Shown: piece after piece, positions 58,146 to 64,000 of the stretch
How the letters are laid out: each line of letters opens with the position of its first letter
Position numbering within the stretch: position 1 is the stretch's first letter
Assembly (NCBI RefSeq): GCF_021431925.1
Contig: NZ_CP090371.1
Location: 682,001 to 746,000, forward strand
Direction: 5' to 3'
DNA length: 64,000 nt
Source: Halobaculum sp. CBA1158
Lineage (GTDB): Archaea > Halobacteriota > Halobacteria > Halobacteriales > Haloferacaceae
Translations under genes and position numbers: made by a program
Notes under the pieces: model-generated
The model's database searches: none
The model's input: the letters and a program-made list of their open reading frames with translations, nothing else
What the model was told of the DNA's origin: nothing

Positions 58146-58388
58146 ATGACTGACCACGAGATCACCGAAACACTGGACGCGAAGGGGCTCTCCTGCCCGA
58201 TGCCGGTCGTGAAGACCAAGCAGACCATCGACACCCTCGCTGCCGGCGAGACGCTGGAGGTGCTCGCCACGGACGCCGGAAGCATGAGCGACCTCGCGGG
58301 CTGGGCGGACACCACCGACGGCGTCGAGCTGCTGGATCAGACCGATGAGGGCGACAGCTACCGACACGTCGTCCGGAAGACCGCATGA
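58146..58388 (+). CDS. TusA-family sulfur carrier protein
   Basis: This 80-aa sulfurtransferase-carrier has the CPxP motif, with the active cysteine Cys17 (GLSCPMPVVKTKQ). It carries sulfane sulfur as a persulfide between rhodanese-type and DsrE-type proteins. It is preceded by a TATA-like box at 58111 and lies opposite the rhodanese-MBL gene. Its stop overlaps the DsrE2 start (ATGA). Confidence 0.93.
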   Translation: MTDHEITETLDAKGLSCPMPVVKTKQTIDTLAAGETLEVLATDAGSMSDLAGWADTTDGVELLDQTDEGDSYRHVVRKTA

Positions 58389-58999
58389 GCTCCGAGACGG
58401 ACGATACCCTGTCCGGTTCCGAGGCAGCGGTCATCACCGACGCCGCCCGCACGGAGTCGGAACTTGCCGACCGAGTTGAGACGCTGAACGAGCGCGTCGA
58501 CGACCTCGAAGCCGGCGTAGAGGCCGGGACCGACGACAGCACGAAGCGGATGACGATCATCGCGACGAAGGGCACGCTGGATATGGCGTACCCGCCGCTC
58601 ATCCTGGCGTCGACCGCAGCCGCCTTCGGCTGGGAGGTGACGGTCTTCCACACGTTCTGGGGGCTTGAGATCCTCCACGAGGAGCGCTCGAAGGAGCTCC
58701 AGCTTTCGTCGGTCGGGAACCCGAACACGCCGCTGCCGAACGCCCTGGCGGCGCTCCCGGGAATGGACCGGCTGACGACGACCATGATGCGTCGCAGCAT
58801 CGACGACGTCGGGACGCCCACGATCGACGAACTCGTCGACACCTGCCTGGAGATGGGAGCGGATCTGCAGGCCTGCCAGATGACCGCGGACATGATGGAC
58901 TACGACGAGGACGCGTTCTACGACGGCGTCACGACCGGCGTGGGGGCCGCCTCCGCGCTGAGTGAGATGGCGGAGGCCGACGTCCAGTTACTGGTATAA
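58385..58999 (+). CDS. DsrE2-like sulfurtransferase
   Basis: This 204-aa protein has an N-terminal charged helix that may form a coiled coil (LADRVETLNERVDDLE). The DsrE/DsrF fold follows: RMTIIATKGTLDMAYPPLILASTAAAFGWEVTVFHTFWGLEIL (about residues 54-96, quoted in part). A C-terminal cysteine pair is in DTCLEMGADLQACQMTADMM. DsrE2 proteins pass sulfur with TusA and rhodanese in sulfur oxidisers. The start overlaps the TusA stop. It is followed 4 nt later by the DUF2270 gene. Confidence 0.9.
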   Translation: MSSETDDTLSGSEAAVITDAARTESELADRVETLNERVDDLEAGVEAGTDDSTKRMTIIATKGTLDMAYPPLILASTAAAFGWEVTVFHTFWGLEILHEERSKELQLSSVGNPNTPLPNALAALPGMDRLTTTMMRRSIDDVGTPTIDELVDTCLEMGADLQACQMTADMMDYDEDAFYDGVTTGVGAASALSEMAEADVQLLV

Positions 59000-59003
59000 A
59001 TTG

Positions 59004-59768
59004 ATGCCGGCCACCAACGCTGACACGTCACGAGGAACGGCTATCGACGACGATGCCGACACATCGGCCGAGGAGGCCAACGGGGCCGCAGCGGAGCAGC
59101 CGAACCCGAACGTCGGTCGGGGATTGCTGGATACCGAAATGGGGCCCAGCTCCGCGATGGCACACCTGTACCGGGGTGAGATCCATCGGATGAAGTTCTG
59201 GCGTGAGCGGCTCGATCGGACGACCAACTGGGCGGTGATCGTGCTCGCGGCCGTCCTCACGTGGGCGTTCTCTACCGAAGGCAACCCCCACTACCTGCTG
59301 CTGATCGGAAACGTCGTGCTGGCGACGTTCCTCACGATCGAGGCGCGCCGCTACCGAGCGTACGACATCTGGCGATCTCGCGTCCGGATCCTCCAAGAGG
59401 AGGTCTGGGCGGTCGGACTGGATGGCTCGGAGCCGACAGACCCCGCCTGGCGGACTCGGTTGGCCGACGACTATCGGGAACCGACAGTCAAGATCACGGC
59501 CGAAGAGGCGATCGCTCACCGGCTACGCCGCATCTACCTTCCGCTGTTCGCGATACTGAACGCGGCATGGATCGTCCGGGTGACCGCGTTCGGGACCGCG
59601 AACTGGCCACGGAGTGCGACGATCGGGATGTTGTCTGGAGGGGTTGTAACCGTCGCCGTCGGTATCTCGTTCCTGGGAGCTGTCGCGTTGGCGTTTCGGC
59701 CCCGGACCTGGCACGCGCACGCGGAGCTTCGGACGGAGGAACTCCGGAGAGACGACTCGGTCGAGTGA
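59004..59768 (+). CDS. DUF2270 membrane protein
   Basis: This 254-aa protein has an acidic N-terminal part, then a conserved MAHLYRGEIHRMKFWRERLDRTTNWAVIVLA segment (residues 52-82, quoted in part), two helices near residues 75-115, a soluble loop (YDIWRSRVRILQEEVW), and two more helices near the end. DUF2270 is a common prokaryotic membrane family without known function. Being third in the tusA transcript suggests a link to sulfur handling, but it may be only co-transcribed. Confidence 0.87.
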   Translation: MPATNADTSRGTAIDDDADTSAEEANGAAAEQPNPNVGRGLLDTEMGPSSAMAHLYRGEIHRMKFWRERLDRTTNWAVIVLAAVLTWAFSTEGNPHYLLLIGNVVLATFLTIEARRYRAYDIWRSRVRILQEEVWAVGLDGSEPTDPAWRTRLADDYREPTVKITAEEAIAHRLRRIYLPLFAILNAAWIVRVTAFGTANWPRSATIGMLSGGVVTVAVGISFLGAVALAFRPRTWHAHAELRTEELRRDDSVE

Positions 59769-59916
59769 TTCGTCCGCTTTTGGCACCTCGACAACACCGC
59801 CTCGTATCGGCAGCCGTCGCAGCGGTCTGTGTGCATCTCCTAGTACCCGATTATCTCGCGGCTCTGTAGCACACAACTGAGGCCGACCGCCGTCTCTCGC
59901 ACCGGGTTTCTGACAC

Positions 59917-60591
59917 TCAGTCGTCCGCCGACGGGGCCGACTCCGGCGCGTCCGCCAACAGCGACTCCGCGTACCCCTCCAGCATCCCCTCGACGTACTT
60001 CGCGACCACGTCCACCTCCAGGTGAACGTGGTCGCCCACCGATTTTTCTGAGAGGTTCGTCAGCTCGTACGTCGTCGGGATGATCGCCACGTCGAACTCG
60101 TCGTCGCGCTTCTCGGCGACGGTCAGCGAGATGCCGTCGAGCGCGACCGACCCCTTGTCGACGACGTAGCGCCCGAACCCCTCGGGGATCGAGAACGTGA
60201 AGCGCCAGTCCTCGCCGACCCGCTCGATCGCGCTGATCTCGGCGGTCGTGTCGACGTGGCCCTGCACGACGTGACCGTCGAAGCGGCCGTCGGCGGCGAG
60301 CGCGCGCTCGATGTTGACCGCGTCGCCCTCCCGGAGGTCGTCGAGGTACGTCTTCGCGACCGTTTCGGCCGCGAGGAACACGGAGAACCACGAGCAGTCG
60401 TCGCCGGGGGCCGAGTCGTCCGCGTCGACCGCGCCGAACTCCTCGACGGTGAGACAGACGCCGCTGACGGCGATCGACTGCCCGTGGTGGAGGTCGTCGA
60501 GCCCTCCGGCGGCGACGCGCAGGCGAAGGCCCTCGGACGTCTCCTCGCGCCCGACCACCTCGCCGGCGGTCTCCACGATTCCGGTGAACAT
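59917..60591 (-). CDS. ribE: Riboflavin synthase, bacterial-type (RibE)
   Basis: This 224-aa enzyme makes riboflavin from two 6,7-dimethyl-8-ribityllumazine molecules. It has the bacterial alpha-type duplicated domain layout: MFTGIVETAGEV, GQSIAVSGVCLTV, then GHVVQGHVDTTAEI and DGISLTVAEKRDDEF. Haloarchaea often carry this type rather than the archaeal RibC. An acidic insert (DADDSAPGDD) lies in the first half. It is monocistronic here; the other rib genes are not in view. Confidence 0.94.
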   Translation of the reverse strand: MFTGIVETAGEVVGREETSEGLRLRVAAGGLDDLHHGQSIAVSGVCLTVEEFGAVDADDSAPGDDCSWFSVFLAAETVAKTYLDDLREGDAVNIERALAADGRFDGHVVQGHVDTTAEISAIERVGEDWRFTFSIPEGFGRYVVDKGSVALDGISLTVAEKRDDEFDVAIIPTTYELTNLSEKSVGDHVHLEVDVVAKYVEGMLEGYAESLLADAPESAPSADD

Positions 60592-60686
60592 GGTCGGATC
60601 GAAGATCCCACGAATGGAAAGCGTTCTGATAGCGTGACGCCCGGGCGGCGAGCGGACTTATTGTCCTGCGCCCTGGGTCGAGCGGT

Positions 60687-61340
60687 ATGGACGCGATCGC
60701 GCGGCTACGTTCGAGCTTCGTGGCGGGGCTGTTCGTCGTGCTCCCGCTGGCCGTGACGCTGTTCGTTCTCGACTGGGGGGTCGACCGACTCACCGCGACG
60801 CTCGCGCCGGTCGTGAGCGGGAGCGGGCTCTCGGCGCTCGTCGGTAGCGCGGCGGTGGCGACGGCGCTGGCCGTCGTCCTCGTCGCGCTGGGGATCACGC
60901 TCGTCGGCTTCGTCGCCTCCCACGAGGCGGGCCGGCGGCTGTTCGGCGGCTTCGAGCGGGGGGTTCGGCTCCTCCCGGTCGTCCGCGCGGTGTACTTCGG
61001 GGTCAGGCAGGTGAGCGAGTCGCTCGCGACGCCCGGCGACGGCTTCGACCGCGTCGTCGTCGCGGAGTTCCCACGCGACGGCACGTGGTCGATCGGATTC
61101 GTCACCAATCCCGCCCCGCGAAGCGTCCGTCGGGCCGCAGGCGAGGAGCTGATGACCGTCTTCTTCCCGCACAGCCCCAACCCCACGGCAGGGAAACTGG
61201 CGATGATGCACCCCGACGACTACGCGGAGATCGACATGAGCGTCGCCCGCGGCCTCCGACTGCTCGTCACGACGGGGCTGTCGGTCGACGACCCGGACCG
61301 CCTTCCCGCGGCGGTCTCCGTCGGAAGCGACGGCGGCTGA
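60687..61340 (+). CDS. DUF502 family membrane protein
   Basis: This 217-aa protein has two helices at about residues 10-28 and 55-78 (AVATALAVVLVALGITLVGF). A soluble part with VYFGVRQVSESL, AEFPRDGTWSIGFVT and VFFPHSPNPTAGKL is typical of DUF502, a family of unknown function in bacteria and archaea; plant relatives (COV) are in Golgi trafficking. ATG at 60687. Confidence 0.88.
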   Translation: MDAIARLRSSFVAGLFVVLPLAVTLFVLDWGVDRLTATLAPVVSGSGLSALVGSAAVATALAVVLVALGITLVGFVASHEAGRRLFGGFERGVRLLPVVRAVYFGVRQVSESLATPGDGFDRVVVAEFPRDGTWSIGFVTNPAPRSVRRAAGEELMTVFFPHSPNPTAGKLAMMHPDDYAEIDMSVARGLRLLVTTGLSVDDPDRLPAAVSVGSDGG

Positions 61341-61431
61341 GCGATCACGGACGTGCACCCCGAGCGACCGACTTTACCGAACGGACCGTGCGGACGACAG
61401 GGTTTCAACGCCCGGCGATATACCGACTCGT

Positions 61432-61704
61432 GTGTCACTCGGCATCCTCGAACAGATCGGACTCGGGGCGACGCTGATCTTCGCGATCCCGGTGGCCGTC
61501 TACGGGGTGCAGTCGATCCTCGCCGGGGACGAACTGGCGGGCGCGGCCTTCCTCGTCGTCGCGGCCCTGATGGTGTTGCTGCCGCGGCGACTCACGACCC
61601 CCGACGACGTGCCCGCCACGGCCGCCGAGCGCGCCGTCGGATCGATCGTCGGCGATCCAGACTCCGAGCCCGACCCCGAGGAGTCGGAGCAGTCCCAGCG
61701 GTAA
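61432..61704 (+). CDS. DUF7533-type small membrane protein
   Basis: This 90-aa protein has two helices (about residues 7-28 and 36-50), a PRRLTTPDDVP motif after the second helix, and an acidic tail with DPDSEPDPEESEQSQR. GTG start at 61432. I recognise it as the haloarchaeal family DUF7533 from the LTTPDDVP motif, by memory only. Function is unknown. Confidence 0.7.
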   Translation: MSLGILEQIGLGATLIFAIPVAVYGVQSILAGDELAGAAFLVVAALMVLLPRRLTTPDDVPATAAERAVGSIVGDPDSEPDPEESEQSQR

Positions 61705-61758
61705 TCCCCGTCGGTCCGGCGGTAGTCCCCGTCGGAGGCGGCGCGGCCTCGCCGGTGA

Positions 61759-62880
61759 TCACAACCCGGCCGCGTCCTCGATCGCGTCGGTCAGCTCCCG
61801 GATCGAGTCCACGTCGTGCTCGCCCATGTGCCCGATCCGGAACGTCTTCTCGCCCAACTGCGAGCCGTAGCCGTTTGCGAAGGCCATGTCGTACTCCTCG
61901 CTCACCTGCTCGATGGTGCCGGCCACGTCGATCCCCTGCGTGTTCTCGATGCACGCGACGGTCTGGGACTCGTACCCCTCCTCGGGGAACACGTCGAAGT
62001 GGTCGTACGCCCACTCGCGGGTGTACTCGGCCATCTCCCGGTGGCGTTCGGAGCGCTCCTCGTGGCCCTCCGCCAGCATGTGTTTCATCTGCTTTCGGTA
62101 CGCGAGCATGATCGGGATCGCGGGCGTCGAGTGCGTCTGCCCCTTCCGGTCGTAGTAGTCGAGCGCGCGCTGGAAGCCGCCGTACCACGACGCCGAGTCC
62201 CTCTCGAGTTCGCGCTCGTACGCCTCGTCGCTGACGACACACACGGCGAGGCCCGGGGGCATCGCGAACGCCTTCTGGGTCGACGCGAAGATCACGTCGA
62301 TGTCGTGGGCGTCGATATCGACGTAGTCGCCGCCCAGCGCCGACACCGCGTCGACGACGAAGTACGTGTCCGGGTACTCCGCGATCACGTCGCCGATCTC
62401 CTCGATCGGGTTGCGGACGCCGGTGGAACTCTCGTTCATCACGGTCGCGACCACGTCGTAGTGCGTGTCGCTCGCGTCGAGGTGCTCGCGGATGTCCTCG
62501 GGCTTGACCGCCTCGCCCCACTCGTACTCGAGGCGGTCGACGTTCTTGCCGAGGCGCTCGGCGACGTTGGCGTGGCGCTCGCTGAAGCTCCCGCACGTGG
62601 GCACGAGGATGTTCTCGTCGACGAGGTTGAGCGTCGACGCCTCCCAGAACTCCGTCCCGGAGGCCGTGAGGATCATCACCTCGTTGTCGGTCCCGAGGAA
62701 CTCCTTGGTGTCCTCGACGATGGTCGTGTAGAGGTCGGTCATCCGGTCCATCCGGTGGCCGAACATCGGCTGGGCCATCTCCTCGATCACGTCCTCGCGG
62801 ACCTCGGTCGGCCCGGGGATGTACAGCGTCTTCTCCGGGTACTCGCCGGTGTACTCGCGTTTCTCGCTCACAGAATCCAC
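61759..62880 (-). CDS. Alanine-glyoxylate aminotransferase family protein
   Basis: This 373-aa class V PLP enzyme has TLYIPGPTEVREDVIEEMAQPMFGHR (about residues 18-43, quoted in part). The PLP lysine is in VIFASTQKAFAMPPG, and ATGTEFWEA-like SGTEFWEAS contacts the phosphate. Family members transfer amino groups between serine or alanine and glyoxylate or pyruvate; here it could serve serine or glycine metabolism. The first GTG (62880) and a second GTG three codons in (62871, giving MSEKREYTG) are both possible starts; the second is likely. Confidence 0.92.
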   Translation of the reverse strand: MDSVSEKREYTGEYPEKTLYIPGPTEVREDVIEEMAQPMFGHRMDRMTDLYTTIVEDTKEFLGTDNEVMILTASGTEFWEASTLNLVDENILVPTCGSFSERHANVAERLGKNVDRLEYEWGEAVKPEDIREHLDASDTHYDVVATVMNESSTGVRNPIEEIGDVIAEYPDTYFVVDAVSALGGDYVDIDAHDIDVIFASTQKAFAMPPGLAVCVVSDEAYERELERDSASWYGGFQRALDYYDRKGQTHSTPAIPIMLAYRKQMKHMLAEGHEERSERHREMAEYTREWAYDHFDVFPEEGYESQTVACIENTQGIDVAGTIEQVSEEYDMAFANGYGSQLGEKTFRIGHMGEHDVDSIRELTDAIEDAAGL

Positions 62881-62969
62881 CTGATGGATATGGGTTGCCG
62901 GCCGTGGTCAAGCCACTTGTGGTCGGCACAACGACCGCGCCCGCGACGCCGTCGCCGATGCGGTCGCCG

Positions 62970-64000
62970 TCACGGTTGCCGATGCGGCTGCGACCCCTCG
63001 CGACGCCTCGGGACCAGCGAGAAGGGGTACTCCCCGAGGAGGTCGTAGCCGTCGTCGGCGACGACGATCAGATCCTCCAGGCGGACGCCCCCTTCCCCGG
63101 GGTCGTACACCCCCGGCTCGATCGTCACCACGTCGCCGGCGGCCAGGGGTTCGTCGGCCGACAGCGACGGCCCCTCGTGGAGCGAGACGCCGACGCCGTG
63201 GCCCGTCGAGTGAGTGAACCCGACCGCGTCGGAGTCGACGCGGAAGCCGTGGGCCGCGAGCTCGGCGGCCGCCTCCTCGTGGACCGTCGAGGCGGGGACG
63301 CCGGCGGCGACCTCCGCCAGGGCGGCCTCGCGGGCGCGCTCGACGGCGAGGTACGCCCGGCGCTCCCAGCCGCCGTCCGGGTCGACCGCGAACGTCCGCG
63401 TCACGTCGCCGTAGTAGCCGTCCGGACCCCGCGGCGACACGTCGAGCAGCACGGTCTCGCCCGGGCGGATCGCGTCCGTGCCGGTGTAGTGGAGGTCGGC
63501 GGCGGTCGCGCCCGCCCCGATCACGGTGTTGCCGGCGTCGCGGACGCCGTGGGCCGCCAGCACCTCGTTCACCTGCCGGCGGAGGCGCTCGGTCGAGAGC
63601 GCGCCGCCGTTCCAGCGCACCGCGCCCGCGCCGTCGTCGGCGTCGGGATCCGGCGTCGCCTCCGCCAGTATCGCCTCCGCGCGGGCGACGCCGCGGATCG
63701 CCGCGCGCTGGACGCGTCGCAGGCGATCGATCTCGGCGTCGGTCTTCGTCCGTCGCGCGCGAGCGATCGCGTCCGTCGAGGCGACCTCGTAGCCGGCGTC
63801 CGACAGGTAAACGGCGGCGTCGTGGGGAATCGACTGCGGGACGAGGACTGTACCGCCGTCGACGCCGCGGGCCGACAGCGCCGCGGCGGCCCGAACGCCC
63901 GCGTGATCGCCCTGTCGGTCGGTCAGGACCGCCTCGCCCGGGAACTCCCGGCGCGCCTGCTCGTCGAACAGCGCGGGCGCACAGAGGGCCGTGTGGAGGT
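62970..64000 (-). CDS. M24 family Xaa-Pro peptidase, 5' end outside window
   Basis: This is a partial M24 aminopeptidase-P-type protein: at least 343 codons are open to the right edge. The N-terminal half contains a creatinase-like part ([17 protein letters not shown]). The catalytic half has [22 protein letters not shown] (metal Asp pair), [16 protein letters not shown] (metal His) and [20 protein letters not shown] (Glu pair). All metal ligands look intact, unlike the paralogue at 18-19 kb. It ends in an unusual basic tail. Confidence 0.92.
   Translation of the reverse strand, partial: LHTALCAPALFDEQARREFPGEAVLTDRQGDHAGVRAAAALSARGVDGGTVLVPQSIPHDAAVYLSDAGYEVASTDAIARARRTKTDAEIDRLRRVQRAAIRGVARAEAILAEATPDPDADDGAGAVRWNGGALSTERLRRQVNEVLAAHGVRDAGNTVIGAGATAADLHYTGTDAIRPGETVLLDVSPRGPDGYYGDVTRTFAVDPDGGWERRAYLAVERAREAALAEVAAGVPASTVHEEAAAELAAHGFRVDSDAVGFTHSTGHGVGVSLHEGPSLSADEPLAAGDVVTIEPGVYDPGEGGVRLEDLIVVADDGYDLLGEYPFSLVPRRREGSQPHRQP

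Noticed and set aside
62940-62990. Repeat GCCGTCGCCGATGCGGTCGCCGTC as a regulatory element of the M24 peptidase gene
   Set aside because: It lies at the 3' end of the gene and partly encodes its tail; the same hexamer patches occur at many places, so nothing specific to this gene.

Overview
The window is chromosomal DNA from a haloarchaeon (class Halobacteria). The evidence is very high G+C, strongly acidic predicted proteins, TATA boxes about 25-35 nt before many start codons (leaderless-type transcription), a TFB gene, an archaeal ABCE1, the CdrL-CdrS-FtsZ2 cell-division cluster, UbaA/NcsA sulfur-carrier chemistry and an F420:NADP oxidoreductase. Genus cannot be fixed by eye; a Halorubrum/Halobaculum-like member of Haloferacales is my guess.

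Layout. 0-4 kb: end of a FecCD/FhuC-type metal-chelate importer, a MoCF-domain protein, an MDR dehydrogenase and a small membrane protein. 4.3-9 kb: a tightly overlapping DUF4129/DUF7269/DUF58/DUF7519 operon facing a convergent MoxR ATPase. 9-13.5 kb: tRNA-Ser(CGA) with a repeat-rich 3' flank, a 1-Cys peroxiredoxin, small membrane and zinc proteins, and the GMP synthase glutaminase subunit. 13.6-22.2 kb: DUF2070, a sensor-less chemotaxis transducer, a degenerate HAD protein, an M24 peptidase and a Zn/Mn-type ABC importer with a palindromic operator candidate. 22.4-24.8 kb: cdrL, cdrS, ftsZ2. 24.9-36.9 kb: NcsA, a hotdog-fold protein, a methyltransferase, two metallopeptidases, a PIN-domain ATPase, an EMC6-like protein joined to ABCE1, and a ferritin-like protein. 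37.1-38.8 kb: an IS200/IS605-type element (TnpA+TnpB) beside the archaemetzincin gene. 39-54.7 kb: mainly metabolic genes (HAD, Fno, MDR reductase, UbaA, thioesterase, TFB, citrate synthase, two MATE exporters, GGCT, threonine deaminase, RidA). 54.8-59.8 kb: tRNA-Ser(GGA) and a sulfur-trafficking island (HTH regulator, DUF6691, YeeE/YedE, rhodanese-MBL, divergent TusA, DsrE2, DUF2270). 59.9-64 kb: riboflavin synthase, DUF502, an aminotransferase and a truncated M24 peptidase.

How the parts work together. Sulfur handling recurs: rhodanese/TusA/DsrE2 move sulfane sulfur, UbaA adenylates SAMP carriers, and NcsA uses SAMP-borne sulfur for tRNA thiolation. Cell division is represented by ftsZ2 with its two ribbon-helix-helix regulators, surrounded by a repeated GTAAGAC/GTCTTAC motif. 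Metal uptake appears twice.

The most unusual sequence signals are: the GTAAGAC motif cluster with a palindrome at the expected cdrS-ftsZ2 transcription start; the same T-arm-derived repeat layout downstream of both tRNA-Ser genes, sharing a 31-nt block; a 131-bp near-identical duplication of the citrate synthase 3' end; a TnpB lacking the canonical RuvC-II glutamate; and a HAD protein that has lost its nucleophile. No CRISPR array, rRNA, origin or prophage was seen.
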